A stretch of DNA of 64,000 nucleotides from Ancylomarina sp. DW003 (GCF_029029505.1 NZ_JAKJSD010000001.1:372001-436000); one strand, 5' to 3'; counted from the first letter of the stretch, positions 17,134-26,999 are shown. Numbers and translations are program-made. Notes: generated by a model from the letters alone, not told the origin.

Positions 17134-19608
17134 ATGAACGCAGGCTCCCTTTTTGCAGATCTAATATTACCACTTCCTCTGGCTGGAACATTCACCTATT
17201 CAATTCCCTGGGAATTGCAAAATGATGTAGCCATTGGTAAGCGTGTTGTTGTTTCCTTTGGAAGCAAAAAGATCTACTCGGCCATCGTAAAGGCTATTCA
17301 CAACAATCCTCCAAAGGATTACGAAGTTAAAGACATCCTTGCTTGTCTGGATGAATCGCCCGTTATTAATAATTTTCAATTTTTATTTTGGGAATGGATT
17401 TCAGATTACTACCAATCTTCTTTGGGTGATGTTTATAAAGCTGCCATACCAGCAGGTTTAAAACTAGAAAGCCAAACAAAAATATCTTATCGCGAAGATT
17501 TTGTTGCACAAAAACAACTTTCAAAAACTGAAGAGTTGATTCTTGATGTGCTTAAAAGTTCAAAAGATGTTAGTATTCAAGTTTTAAATCAGGCAAGTGG
17601 TTTAAAAAATGTATTACCACAGGTCAAAAAGCTTTTAGACAAGGGAGCCATTGAGGTTGAAGAAAGAGTTCTAAGTTCATACAAAGAAAAACAGATTAAA
17701 TATGTTCGTCTTCATCCTAATATCCAGGAAAATAAAATTGGAAATGTATTAGACAGCCTTAAGCGAGCAAAAAAGCAACAAGAACTTCTTTTTGCCTATC
17801 TGAATCTATCAAAGTTAGGTATAGCTGAAATTCCTGAAAAGGTAAGTGCCGCTGAATTACTATTGAATTCAAAAGCTAGTTCTTCAATTCTTAAGGCTAT
17901 AGTAGATAAACAGGTGCTGGAAATCTATTTTGAAAGTATTGACCGTCTAGATTTTTCCGATTCTGAGATTAAACCCTTAAAAGAATTAAACGAGCATCAA
18001 GCCAGAGCAATTAAAGAAATACGTGAAGGCTTTAAATCAAAAAACACAACCCTACTACACGGTGTAACATCGAGTGGAAAAACTGAGATATACATTCATC
18101 TTATTCAGGAACAAATCAATTTGGGAAAGCAAGTTCTTTACCTTCTTCCCGAAATTGCCTTAACCACTCAAATCATTAACCGTTTAAGAAATGTTTTTGG
18201 GAATAAAGTGGGTGTTTATCATTCTAAGTTTAATGATGCTGAACGGGTTGAGATTTACAATAATATTCAGCAAAGTAATCCTGATAAATCCTACCAAGTT
18301 ATTCTTGGGGTACGCTCATCTATATTTCTCCCATTTAATAATTTAGGATTAATTATAGTGGATGAAGAACATGAGAATACTTACAAACAGTTTGATCCGG
18401 CACCTCGTTACCATGCAAGAGATGCCGCCCTATTCTTGGCGCATTTGCACAAAGCAAAAACATTGCTTGGAACAGCAACGCCTGCCATAGAAACCTATGC
18501 TAATTGTAAGCAGGGTAAATATGCCTTAGTAGAGCTTATGAATCGTTTTCAGGACATTAAAATGCCTGAAATACAATTGGCCGATTTGAAAGAAGCCAAG
18601 CGTAAAAAAAGGATGAAATCAATCTTTGCTCCGGAACTTTACGATGAGATAAACAATACTCTGGAGAAAAGGGAACAAGTTATTTTATTTCAAAATAGAA
18701 GAGGCTATGCACCTTACCTCGAATGCAAATCTTGCGGTTGGGTGCCTCATTGCGAAAATTGCTCGGTTAGCTTGACTTATCATCAATACAATAATCAATT
18801 AACTTGTCACTACTGTGGACATAGCACACAACTGCCACAATCGTGTAAGCAATGCGAATCAACTCATATGGTTGATAAAGGTTTCGGAACAGAAAAAATT
18901 GAAGATGAATTACGTGGTTTATTTCCAATGGCGAGAATTGCCCGAATGGATTTGGATACAACCCGAAGTAAGACTGCTTACGAAAAACTCATTTACAAAT
19001 TTGAAAATCAAGAGCTAGATATTCTAGTAGGTACACAAATGGTATCGAAAGGTTTAGATTTCGACCATGTTTCTTTGGTTGGTATTCTAAATGCAGATTC
19101 AATGCTTAATTTTCCTGATTTTAGAGCTCACGAACGCAGCTATCAACTGATGGCGCAAGTTTCAGGACGAGCTGGAAGAAAAAATAAGCAAGGTAAGGTC
19201 ATCATTCAAACGCATGACACACAGCATCCCATTATTCAATCGGTTATTCGTAATGATTATTTGGCTATGTATCAAACACAAATGAGTGAACGAGAAGAAT
19301 TTATCTACCCTCCTTTTTATAGGCTAATTAATATCACCCTCAAACACAAAAATAACGGATTACTTACCCAAGCTGCTAATACACTTGCAGGTTCATTAAG
19401 AAAAATATTTGGTATTCGAGTATTCGGACCACAAGCACCCGTCATCAATCGAATTCAGAATTATTACATCGTTAATATTCTTCTAAAATTTGAAAAAAAA
19501 AGTTCACCAGCCAAAGCCAAATGGATTTTAAACCGAGAAGCTAATAATCTAAAAGCAATAGATCGTTTTAAAATGGTAATGGTACAATTTGATGTGGATC
19601 CGATGTAA
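17134..19608 (+). CDS. priA: Primosomal protein N' (replication restart helicase PriA)
   Basis: A 3'-to-5' helicase that reloads the replisome at stalled forks. The 824-residue protein has the N-terminal 3'-DNA-binding domain (DLILPLPLAGTFTYSIP), Walker A GVTSSGKTE (about residue 310), DEEHENTYKQ (about 410), LGTATPAIET, and a zinc region with paired CxxC motifs (CKSCGWVPHCENC...CHYCG...CKQC, about 531-570). After that come GTEKIEDEL, GTQMVSKGLDFD and QVSGRAGR. Length is normal. The mutarotase ATG directly follows its stop codon, so translation is probably coupled. Confidence 0.95.
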   Translation: MNAGSLFADLILPLPLAGTFTYSIPWELQNDVAIGKRVVVSFGSKKIYSAIVKAIHNNPPKDYEVKDILACLDESPVINNFQFLFWEWISDYYQSSLGDVYKAAIPAGLKLESQTKISYREDFVAQKQLSKTEELILDVLKSSKDVSIQVLNQASGLKNVLPQVKKLLDKGAIEVEERVLSSYKEKQIKYVRLHPNIQENKIGNVLDSLKRAKKQQELLFAYLNLSKLGIAEIPEKVSAAELLLNSKASSSILKAIVDKQVLEIYFESIDRLDFSDSEIKPLKELNEHQARAIKEIREGFKSKNTTLLHGVTSSGKTEIYIHLIQEQINLGKQVLYLLPEIALTTQIINRLRNVFGNKVGVYHSKFNDAERVEIYNNIQQSNPDKSYQVILGVRSSIFLPFNNLGLIIVDEEHENTYKQFDPAPRYHARDAALFLAHLHKAKTLLGTATPAIETYANCKQGKYALVELMNRFQDIKMPEIQLADLKEAKRKKRMKSIFAPELYDEINNTLEKREQVILFQNRRGYAPYLECKSCGWVPHCENCSVSLTYHQYNNQLTCHYCGHSTQLPQSCKQCESTHMVDKGFGTEKIEDELRGLFPMARIARMDLDTTRSKTAYEKLIYKFENQELDILVGTQMVSKGLDFDHVSLVGILNADSMLNFPDFRAHERSYQLMAQVSGRAGRKNKQGKVIIQTHDTQHPIIQSVIRNDYLAMYQTQMSEREEFIYPPFYRLINITLKHKNNGLLTQAANTLAGSLRKIFGIRVFGPQAPVINRIQNYYIVNILLKFEKKSSPAKAKWILNREANNLKAIDRFKMVMVQFDVDPM

Positions 19609-20532
19609 ATGATTCAATTACGAAAACAAATTAAACAAAACATGTTATTAAGAGAACTAAACAATACTTACGGCATAGATAGTCAGCTTTCTTTTTCGGA
19701 AGAAAAGCATATGGTAGTCATCAATATAAACACAGAGTATTCAAGTGCTAAAATTTCACTATATGGTGGGCAAGTCTTAAGTTTCATCCCTAATGGGAAG
19801 CGTGATTTACTCTTCTTAAGTGAAAAGGCCTTCTATCAAAATGAAAAAGCCATCAGAGGTGGTATTCCTATTTGCTGGCCTTGGTTTGGTGCTAATTCTA
19901 ATAATAAAAATTTACCATCTCATGGATTTGCCAGACTTTCAAATTGGATTGTGACTCAAACCTCATTATTAAACGGTGAAGTACATATCCAATTACAACT
20001 TAAAAATTCTAAAACTACAGAGGCAATCTGGCCTTATAAATTTGAGACCTTATTGGATCTTACTATTGGAGAGAGTTTGAAACTCAATTTAACCACTTTT
20101 AATAAGGATGATAAAGCATTTACAATATCAAGTGCCCTTCATTCATACTTGAATATTAGCGACTGCGAAAAAATATCACTTGAAGGATTAGGAAACACAG
20201 GTTATCGTGATGACGTTCTTAAAATAACTAATCTTCAAAAGGAATCTTTACTCTCTATACAAGGCGAAGTTGATCGACAGTATTTTAATACATCCAAAAC
20301 GTGTATTATAAACGATCCAGACTATGAGCGTCAAATTAAGATTGATAAAGAAGGAAGTCAAACTACCGTCATTTGGAATCCCGGAGAAGATCTTTCGACT
20401 AAAATGACTGATCTTGGAAATCAGGAATATAAAAATATGCTCTGTGTTGAAGCCGCTAATAACATGAATGATGTCATTACTATCCAATCTGGCAATAGTC
20501 ATTCTTTAGGTACACAGATAAGTTTAGTTTAA
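19609..20532 (+). CDS. D-hexose-6-phosphate mutarotase / aldose 1-epimerase-like protein
   Basis: A 307-residue galactose-mutarotase-fold protein, probably acting on hexose 6-phosphates. The YeaD-type signatures are clear: KISLYGGQVLSFIPNGKRDLLFLSE, AIRGGIPICWPWFG, the catalytic-His segment LPSHGFAR, and the C-terminal TVIWNPGEDLSTKMTDLG...MLCVEAAN with the catalytic Glu. It starts directly after the priA stop, although an internal ATG at residue 12 (MLLRELNN) may be the true start. It is followed by a shared terminator. Confidence 0.87.
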   Translation: MIQLRKQIKQNMLLRELNNTYGIDSQLSFSEEKHMVVININTEYSSAKISLYGGQVLSFIPNGKRDLLFLSEKAFYQNEKAIRGGIPICWPWFGANSNNKNLPSHGFARLSNWIVTQTSLLNGEVHIQLQLKNSKTTEAIWPYKFETLLDLTIGESLKLNLTTFNKDDKAFTISSALHSYLNISDCEKISLEGLGNTGYRDDVLKITNLQKESLLSIQGEVDRQYFNTSKTCIINDPDYERQIKIDKEGSQTTVIWNPGEDLSTKMTDLGNQEYKNMLCVEAANNMNDVITIQSGNSHSLGTQISLV

Positions 20533-20573
20533 ACTACAATTTAATAACCTTTATGCTCTGAATACAAAAGTAA

Positions 20574-20608
20574 AAGAGCCATTCTTTAATCAAAGAATGG
20601 CTCCTTTT
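20574..20608. terminator. Bidirectional terminator between the mutarotase and epimerase genes
   Basis: Stem GAGCCATTCTTT/AAAGAATGGCTC with loop AATC. CTTTTAT follows on the + strand and TTTTACTTTTG on the - strand. It lies between convergent genes. Confidence 0.85.
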
Positions 20609-20625
20609 ATATACATAAAGAACAA

Positions 20626-21531
20626 TTACAAACTTGATAACTGTAAATGCGTTTTAAAATCTTTTAGTTCCTCTTCGAAACTAAGTTCCGGACTTGTATA
20701 CAAAGCTAAAAGGTGGTCATCAGCTTTTGCTACCTGATTAGGTAACTCCAGATGATTATTAGTAAAAACCATTTCCATTTCAGGATTTAATTCCTTTAAA
20801 GAATCAATTAAATCCAATATCGATTTTTGCTCATCTACCAGATTGTAAATACCCGTTTCTAATTCGTGTCCCAATAAATTTGACAGAATTTCAGTTGTCT
20901 TATGAAGAGAAATAAAGGATTGTTCTTGCTTTCCATTACCATGAACAGAAATACGACCAACAAAATGAGAATCGAACATGTAACCATTCAAAATGCCATC
21001 CATATTTAGACTTGCCCCATATCCAAATACTTCTCCTAAACGAAGAATGTGAGTTTTAATTTTAGATCCTAGTCGCTCGATATGTTGTTCCCCTCGTCGT
21101 TTCGAATTCCCGAGAGATGTATTAGGTTCAACCTCGCTATTTTCTTGAGAATTACCATAAACGGCAATAGAGCTCAAATAAATAACTTGTTTAACTTGAC
21201 TTTCCTCAATAGCATATGTAAGCTCAGCAGTACCCCAATTGTTTACTTGCTCATGCAAATGATGCAATTTCTCATCGTTCGAATTCTCAGCCGCCAAATG
21301 ATACACGACATCAACATCCTTAACCACCTTATCCAAACTTCTCGAATCAAGTAATTCTGCTTTCACAAATTTAAGTTTACCTGGCTTTATTTGAGAATGT
21401 AAAAACAAGTTATAATTCCCTCTACTGAGGTTATCTAAAACAATAATCTCTTTAACCTTAGGATTTTTATCTAATTTGATACAAAGTTCAGTACCAATAT
21501 ATCCTGCACCACCTGTAATTAAGACTTTCAT
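20626..21531 (-). CDS. NAD-dependent epimerase/dehydratase (extended SDR) with altered catalytic Tyr
   Basis: A 301-residue extended short-chain dehydrogenase. The NAD motif TGGAGYIG is at residues 6-13, followed by DNLSRGNYN, the DVVYHLAAENS core strand and the Ser region VIYLSSIAVYGNS. The expected YxxxK site reads LGNSKRRGEQ, so the Lys is kept but the Tyr is Leu (codon CTC). The enzyme may therefore be altered or inactive, or a different residue may serve. The substrate is probably a nucleotide sugar but is not readable. It is 18 nt downstream of the CysH-like gene on the same strand, probably co-transcribed. Confidence 0.8.
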   Translation of the reverse strand: MKVLITGGAGYIGTELCIKLDKNPKVKEIIVLDNLSRGNYNLFLHSQIKPGKLKFVKAELLDSRSLDKVVKDVDVVYHLAAENSNDEKLHHLHEQVNNWGTAELTYAIEESQVKQVIYLSSIAVYGNSQENSEVEPNTSLGNSKRRGEQHIERLGSKIKTHILRLGEVFGYGASLNMDGILNGYMFDSHFVGRISVHGNGKQEQSFISLHKTTEILSNLLGHELETGIYNLVDEQKSILDLIDSLKELNPEMEMVFTNNHLELPNQVAKADDHLLALYTSPELSFEEELKDFKTHLQLSSL

Positions 21532-21549
21532 AAGATTATATTTTATATT

Positions 21550-22209
21550 CTATTTCTTTTTCACAACCAAATCGGTATTCAAACCACATTCAGTTTTTTT
21601 CATACCAAACCAACGACTTCCTCTATCATCTCCCATCATCATTTTTCGAGTACAAGGCTCACAACCAATACTATCGTAACCTTGCGCTTCAAGCGGATGA
21701 CGTGGTAAATCCCACTCCTTTAAATATTGATAAACATCCTTCTTACTCCAATCGAGCATAGGATGAAATCGAATAACATCATGAGGCGCTGCTTGTTCTA
21801 TTTCCATAGCTTTTCTAACAGCTGACTGGTCTGCTCTCACACCATTTATCCATATATCATTGTCAGCAAGAACACCATCGAGAGGCTCAACTTTGTTGAT
21901 ATGACAGCAATGATCAGGATCGGATGTAAATAGAAAGTTTCCATTTGAGTCTTTTTGCAAAGACTTAGGCACATCCGATTTTGTATTGATAATATTTAAA
22001 CCAAATTCTTTTGCTAGTTGATCCTTATAAGCAATTGTTTCTGGAAATAAGAAACCTGTATTGATAAAATAAATAGGAATCTCTTTATCGATACGACTTA
22101 TAATATGCAGTAAAACAATACTATGTGTTTGAAATGAAGAACTTGCGAACATACGCTTACCTTCACTTTTATATTGTTCAAGTTTTTTCTTGATATTTTC
22201 GAAATCCAT
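21550..22209 (-). CDS. cysH: Phosphoadenylyl/adenylyl-sulfate reductase (CysH type, [4Fe-4S])
   Basis: A 219-residue PAPS/APS reductase-family protein from the ATG at 22209; the open frame upstream to 22281 is not family-like. It has the PP-loop-like FASSSFQTHSIVLLH, a DHCCHINKVEPL cysteine pair, GVRADQSAVR, FHPMLDW and a GCEPCTR CxxC. The CC...CxxC set is the [4Fe-4S] ligand pattern of APS-type reductases. The C-terminal KTECGLN carries the nucleophilic Cys of the usual KxECGLH motif. It would reduce activated sulfate to sulfite in the cytoplasm. No sulfate adenylyltransferase genes are next to it here; instead an SDR epimerase follows, so a role other than standard assimilation is possible. 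Confidence 0.82.
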   Translation of the reverse strand: MDFENIKKKLEQYKSEGKRMFASSSFQTHSIVLLHIISRIDKEIPIYFINTGFLFPETIAYKDQLAKEFGLNIINTKSDVPKSLQKDSNGNFLFTSDPDHCCHINKVEPLDGVLADNDIWINGVRADQSAVRKAMEIEQAAPHDVIRFHPMLDWSKKDVYQYLKEWDLPRHPLEAQGYDSIGCEPCTRKMMMGDDRGSRWFGMKKTECGLNTDLVVKKK

Positions 22210-22352
22210 TCTCTGTATTTTTCTTTTCTTAGACGATAAAGGTACTACAAATAAGTTAAAATTGCTGATTAGAAAAATCACAACAAAGCTTAATTATTAC
22301 ATAATACAACTGTCCAAAACAACGCAATACATTCAACAATAATAAGCTAAAG

Positions 22353-23867
22353 TTATTTTACAACACCTGGTCTCATCAAACGTGTTCGTTTCAAAGCTCT
22401 ACGTCGGAATTGAACCAAACCATGTATTACAACCAACAAAAGAGGAAATAGAAAATTGAAATATTTTATAAAAAGAACTTTAGAATCTGTCAATTCGTTT
22501 AATGGACGTGATTCTACTCCCTTCGTTCTCAAACTCATTAATCCAGAATCATCACTCAACCAATCAATGGCATTAGCAATAAAATTGATATTATCAGGTT
22601 GAATGGTAATCTTTTGATCTCCCACTCCATTCACAATAAAGTTGCCGTCGCCTATGACACAAAGTCTGGCCTCCTGGTCACTTACAATTGGTCCATGCAG
22701 GGCAGCTGCTACAGCTTGTTTGGGGAATAAAAAATCTTTAGGTTTCCAAACTTGTCCAATATTAAAACTCACAGGAACTTTTAATTTTCCCGACATATCG
22801 GATGTCCATGCGAGCTCTTGGTAAACTAAGGTAGAATCTCCGACATAGGTCATCGGGCTAGCAAATTGCAAAATCATGGCCTCAATACCATCAGTAATAT
22901 TATGACTTGAGAAATCAGTAATCAGTGGTAAGTAAGGAAAATTAACTTGCTGTGGATAAGAGAAATATCTTTTCTCCTGGACGGTTACAGTACTACACTT
23001 CCTATCAACAATAAAAGCATCTTCAACCAATATACCTTTTTCTTCTAACCAGGTTTCAAGATTTGTGTTTACACCAACCCCAATTCCATGATTTAAGATA
23101 CCATTTACACGGTCTATTCCCACAAAAATACTTCCTCCGGTTCCTAAATAGTTATCCAAACGCTTAAACTCACGTCTCGAAATTTCTTCAAATGGAGATA
23201 ATATGATAATAGCCTTGTAATCGCTTAAATTCATTCGATGACTCAAATTGATAGTCTTCAAATCGTATAGAACCGAAAGCTCCTTCGTCATCTGTTCCAA
23301 AGTTCTCAATGAAGGTTCACCATGTCCAACCACATAACCAATTTTAGGTTTATCCTGAACAGTCAATCTTTTTATCAAAGTCGACAGGTTGTATTCCATA
23401 GCAATACCAGGCTGAATCAGAGGAATCGTCTCCGACTTATCTCCTACTTGAATCACTAATCCTAAAAAGACTTTCTGAACCTTTACCTGATCTTTTTCGC
23501 GAACCTCGAGTGGAACAGGATGTATTCCAACCTCTATCGCTTTTACTTCAACTTCTTCACTCAAGTTTGGGTTTACTTCCTCAATTTCGATACGCTTACT
23601 ACTGTGCTTATTATACTCAGTTAGTAAATGTTTAAAATCTCGAATTGTTCGACTAATATCTGGTGGTAAATCTTCAGACACATACATCGTAATAATAATA
23701 GGGTCCTCTACTTCCCTTAAAATTCGCTTAGTTACTTTATCCAGAGTATATCGTTTATCAGCCGTAAAATCTATTCGAAAAAAAACGTATGAAGTTAAAA
23801 TGTTTAAAAAGATTAAACATGATAAAACTAAAATCAAACGGGCGATTACATTATTTTTAAATCTCAT
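22353..23867 (-). CDS. gldG: Gliding-motility-associated ABC transporter substrate-binding-like protein GldG
   Basis: A 504-residue protein with an N-terminal membrane anchor (about residues 9-31), a large periplasmic ABC-type uncharacterised/GldG domain, and a C-terminal membrane segment (about 468-488) just before RRRALKRTRLMRPG. GldG signatures are FTADKRYTLDKVTKRILREVEDPIIITMYVSEDLPPD, KPKIGYVVGHGEPSL, and QPDNINFIANAIDWLSDDSGLMSLRTKGVESRPL. With GldA and GldF it forms the ABC complex first linked to gliding in Flavobacterium. The same genes occur in non-gliding Bacteroidota, so motility is not implied. It is the last gene of gldA-gldF-gldG, 11 nt after gldF. Confidence 0.92.
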   Translation of the reverse strand: MRFKNNVIARLILVLSCLIFLNILTSYVFFRIDFTADKRYTLDKVTKRILREVEDPIIITMYVSEDLPPDISRTIRDFKHLLTEYNKHSSKRIEIEEVNPNLSEEVEVKAIEVGIHPVPLEVREKDQVKVQKVFLGLVIQVGDKSETIPLIQPGIAMEYNLSTLIKRLTVQDKPKIGYVVGHGEPSLRTLEQMTKELSVLYDLKTINLSHRMNLSDYKAIIILSPFEEISRREFKRLDNYLGTGGSIFVGIDRVNGILNHGIGVGVNTNLETWLEEKGILVEDAFIVDRKCSTVTVQEKRYFSYPQQVNFPYLPLITDFSSHNITDGIEAMILQFASPMTYVGDSTLVYQELAWTSDMSGKLKVPVSFNIGQVWKPKDFLFPKQAVAAALHGPIVSDQEARLCVIGDGNFIVNGVGDQKITIQPDNINFIANAIDWLSDDSGLMSLRTKGVESRPLNELTDSKVLFIKYFNFLFPLLLVVIHGLVQFRRRALKRTRLMRPGVVK

Positions 23868-23878
23868 CTAATATTCAG

Positions 23879-24604
23879 TTAAGCATTCAAGTTACGGGAT
23901 ACCAAAATTTCTTTAGAAGCATACAGACCAAATATGATTAAAGAAAAGAAATAGATAAAGTCCTGAAGGTCAAATATTCCTCGTGATATTGATTCAAAAT
24001 GCGTGAACATACTTAAGGAACTAAAAATACTTCCCATTACCCCCAAACTCGAACTTGCAATCGTTTCAAAAATCTGGTGAAAGAAAATTCCAATACAAAG
24101 GGAACTCAATAAGGCAATGATTGGACTGTCACTTAAACTCGAACAAAAAATACCCAAAGCGATATAACTCATACTCATCATTAACAAACCAATATAACCT
24201 AATATAATTGCAGGATGATCAACCGATCCAATAAACCACAGACTGATATAATAAACAATGCTTGGAGCCAAAGCCATCGAAATAAGTATAAAAGTTGATG
24301 TAAATTTACCTAATATTAACTGCCAATAGCTAATGGGTTTAGTTAACAGTAACTCAAGCGTGCCACCCCTCAACTCTCCTGTTAATGATCTCATTGTGAG
24401 CGATGGGATAAAAAAGAAAAGTGACCAATAAGCTACTTTAAAAAATATATTCAGGTTAGCCTCACCTATAAAGAAGATATCGTCTCCATAGATCCAAGTG
24501 AAGAATCCACTAAAACCTAGAAACATGATGATTAAAACATAGCCCATCAGCGAGTCGAAAAAACTGGCTAACTCACGCTTAGCTATTTGTATAATTTGGT
24601 TCAT
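23879..24604 (-). CDS. gldF: Gliding-motility-associated ABC transporter permease GldF
   Basis: A 241-residue ABC-2-type permease with about six membrane segments. It starts MNQIIQIAKRELASFFDSLMGYVLII and carries the family motif PSLTMRSLTGELRGGTLELLLTKPISYWQLILGKF. That motif forms the coupling region to the ATPase. It lies 50 nt downstream of gldA and 11 nt upstream of gldG, an arrangement that supports the assignment. Confidence 0.92.
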   Translation of the reverse strand: MNQIIQIAKRELASFFDSLMGYVLIIMFLGFSGFFTWIYGDDIFFIGEANLNIFFKVAYWSLFFFIPSLTMRSLTGELRGGTLELLLTKPISYWQLILGKFTSTFILISMALAPSIVYYISLWFIGSVDHPAIILGYIGLLMMSMSYIALGIFCSSLSDSPIIALLSSLCIGIFFHQIFETIASSSLGVMGSIFSSLSMFTHFESISRGIFDLQDFIYFFSLIIFGLYASKEILVSRNLNA

Positions 24605-24654
24605 ATTGAAGGTTCGTTTTAGATTAAATTTTAAACAATTATAGGTTAGTAAAA

Positions 24655-25584
24655 CTAATGGGTTGTTAGTTCCCTAAAAATATCTTCCAGCTTAGTTTCT
24701 ATCGGTGTTAACTCAGTAATATAGTAGTTGTTTGCTACACAAGTATCAAAAATAGCTTTCACCGATGACGCATCAGGGTATGATTGCACTTCAAGTAATT
24801 GACATTCAAAATCAATAAAATCGACAGTTTCTACACTTTCAATATCCATTAGCTTCTCGAATATTTCATTGATATCGCCACCAGCAACGCCTAATTTTAA
24901 TATCTCATTCCCCTGAGCTTGTTTTCTTAGTTCTTCAGCTGTTCCATCTACTATAACACGACCATTGTTAATAATCATGATACGGTCACAGGTAGCTTCA
25001 ACTTCGGCCAAAATATGAGAACTTAAAATCACTGTTTTCTCCTTACCAATTCGCCTAATCAACTCTCGGATTTCAACAATTTGGTTCGGATCCAATCCTG
25101 TTGTAGGTTCATCCAGAATTAAGATATCAGGATCATGAATTAAAGCTTGAGCAAGACCTACTCTTTGCTGATAACCTTTAGATAATTCTCGTATCAACTT
25201 GTGCTTTTCCCCTTCCAAACCACAAACTTTTACCATATCAAGCAATCTTTCCTGAATCAAATGCTTAGGTATCTGATGAACCTTAGCAATAAACTCCAAA
25301 AAATCGATGATATTCATATCCTGATACAAAGGATTATTCTCAGGCAAATAACCAATATGTTTTTTGATTTTTTCCGGGTGCTCACGAATAGAGTAGCCTC
25401 CAATTTTCACATCGCCCTCCTCAGGCATTATAAAACATGAAAGAGCTTTCATTGTAGTCGTTTTTCCAGCTCCATTGGGACCGAGAAATCCTAAGACTTC
25501 TCCAGCTTTAACTCTGAAAGATATATTATCGACCGCTTTTTGTGGTCCATAACGTTTTGTTAGATGTTCAACGACAATATCCAT
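24655..25584 (-). CDS. gldA: Gliding-motility-associated ABC transporter ATP-binding protein GldA
   Basis: A 309-residue ABC ATPase. Walker A is GPNGAGKTT (about residues 35-43), the Q-loop region is LPENNPLY, the signature is LSKGYQQR (about 134), Walker B is DILILDEPTTGLD and the H-loop is SSHILAEVEATCDR. A C-terminal extension of about 90 residues (ESVETVDFIDFECQLLEV) is typical of ABC-2 drug/polysaccharide-type ATPases. It is first in the gldA-gldF-gldG operon, behind a weak Bacteroidota promoter. Confidence 0.92.
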   Translation of the reverse strand: MDIVVEHLTKRYGPQKAVDNISFRVKAGEVLGFLGPNGAGKTTTMKALSCFIMPEEGDVKIGGYSIREHPEKIKKHIGYLPENNPLYQDMNIIDFLEFIAKVHQIPKHLIQERLLDMVKVCGLEGEKHKLIRELSKGYQQRVGLAQALIHDPDILILDEPTTGLDPNQIVEIRELIRRIGKEKTVILSSHILAEVEATCDRIMIINNGRVIVDGTAEELRKQAQGNEILKLGVAGGDINEIFEKLMDIESVETVDFIDFECQLLEVQSYPDASSVKAIFDTCVANNYYITELTPIETKLEDIFRELTTH

Positions 25585-25604
25585 AAAAGTGAAAATGGTT
25601 TAAA

Positions 25605-25633
25605 CAAAAATAAAAAAATCCCCTCCGCACCAA
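25605..25633 (-). promoter_or_regulatory. Possible promoter of gldA-gldF-gldG
   Basis: On the minus strand, TTG (25633-25631), an 18-nt spacer and TATTTTTG (25612-25605). The box ends 20 nt before the gldA ATG. The spacer is one nt short of the usual range. Confidence 0.45.
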
Positions 25634-25805
25634 GCTTTAAACAACCCGTTTTAACATAGATTAACGGATTTGTGTTTTCTTTTCTTATGCAGAAATCAGA
25701 ATATCTTCACGAAAAGTATGCAAGATAATCAAATCATAAATACATCAGCTCATGTCAAGAATATTGTTGCTATTTTTGCAATCAATTAGAATCAACACAA
25801 ATAGA

Positions 25806-26456
25806 ATGATTAAAGCCGTAATTTTTGATATGGATGGGTTATTGATAGACTCAGAACCCTTTTGGCGTTTAAGTCAAAAGAACTTATTTTCTAAGCGAGG
25901 CATCAATTTACATGAAGATGATTTCGAAAGCTTCATGGGTAAACGAATTGATGAAGTTGTAGCTATAATTTATTCTCGTTTTCCAAACCAAGATAAAACA
26001 CAGGCCGAAACTGCGGAAGAAATTGTTGAGGGTGTTATCAATTTGGTTCTTGAAAGAGGCCTTGCTTTACCAGGTGTAAAATCAACATTGGCATCTCTGA
26101 AAAAGCAGAATTATAAAATAGGTTTAGCATCCTCGTCCAATCTTAAAATAATAAAAGCCGTTTTAAAGCAACTTGAAATTGAATCCTTTTTTGAAGTTGT
26201 CCATTCTGCTCAATTTGAAGAATATGGCAAACCTCATCCGCAAATCTTTATATCAACAGCCAAAATGCTGAATGTGATGCCATCAGAATGCTTAGTACTG
26301 GAAGATTCTTTCCATGGTGTGATTGCTGCATTAGCTGCAAACATGAAGTGTGTGGCTATTCCCGACACAAAAGCAAATAACCTCAAACGCTTTATTGTTG
26401 CCGATCAGGTATTAGAAAGCATGGAAAATTTTTCAATCGAAAATTTAGTCAACTAG
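25806..26456 (+). CDS. HAD-superfamily subfamily IA sugar-phosphatase-like hydrolase
   Basis: A 216-residue HAD phosphatase of the HxpB/beta-phosphoglucomutase-like group. Motif I is FDMDGLLIDSEP with the nucleophile and acid Asp, motif II is GLASSSN, motif III Lys is in EYGKPHPQIF and motif IV is CLVLEDSFHGVIAA. A helical cap lies between about residues 17 and 85. The likely substrates are hexose or hexitol phosphates, but this is by analogy. A TATTTTTG box at 25771-25778 lies inside a longer upstream reading frame and argues for the ATG at 25806. It is convergent with ribH across a shared terminator. Confidence 0.88.
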   Translation: MIKAVIFDMDGLLIDSEPFWRLSQKNLFSKRGINLHEDDFESFMGKRIDEVVAIIYSRFPNQDKTQAETAEEIVEGVINLVLERGLALPGVKSTLASLKKQNYKIGLASSSNLKIIKAVLKQLEIESFFEVVHSAQFEEYGKPHPQIFISTAKMLNVMPSECLVLEDSFHGVIAALAANMKCVAIPDTKANNLKRFIVADQVLESMENFSIENLVN

Positions 26457-26471
26457 TTAAGATGAAATACA

Positions 26472-26507
26472 AAAAGAGCACTTGAAAAATCAAGTGCTCT
26501 CTTTTTG
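26472..26507. terminator. Bidirectional terminator between the HAD gene and ribH
   Basis: Stem AGAGCACTTGA/TCAAGTGCTCT with a 4-nt loop, flanked by AAAA and CTTTTT. It ends the riboflavin operon on the minus strand. Confidence 0.88.
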
Positions 26508-26537
26508 TGATTGTGAATCAGATAAAAAACCTTTTTA

Positions 26538-26999
26538 TTAAAGCTGCTTCAATAAATTAGCCATTTCAATTGCAGAAGCTGCAGCTTCGAAACCTTTGTT
26601 TCCAGCTTTTGTTCCTGCACGCTCAATTGCTTGCTCTATGGTATCAGTTGTTAAAACACCAAAGATTACCGGTACTTCCTGATCTAATGATACAGAAGCC
26701 ACACCTTTAGTTACCTCACCTGAAACATACTCGAAGTGTGGCGTAGATCCTTTAATAACAGCACCTAAACAGATAACCGCGTCATATTTTCCTGATTTAG
26801 CTAATTTTTTAGCAACCAATGGAATTTCGAATGCACCCGGCACCCAAGCAACATCAACATCATCTTCCGAAGCACCATGACGCTTAATTGCATCTAAAGC
26901 ACCTTCCAGAAGTTTACCTCCAATAAATTCGTTGAATCGTCCAGCAACAATACCAAACTTTAAACCTTCAGCAATTAACTTTCCTTCAATTGTATTCAT
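26538..26999 (-). CDS. ribH: 6,7-dimethyl-8-ribityllumazine synthase
   Basis: Condenses the RibA/RibD product with 3,4-dihydroxybutanone 4-phosphate. At 153 residues it is standard. Motifs: [49 protein letters not shown] and [27 protein letters not shown]. It is the last gene of ribD-ribE-ribBA-ribH. Confidence 0.96.
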   Translation of the reverse strand: MNTIEGKLIAEGLKFGIVAGRFNEFIGGKLLEGALDAIKRHGASEDDVDVAWVPGAFEIPLVAKKLAKSGKYDAVICLGAVIKGSTPHFEYVSGEVTKGVASVSLDQEVPVIFGVLTTDTIEQAIERAGTKAGNKGFEAAASAIEMANLLKQL

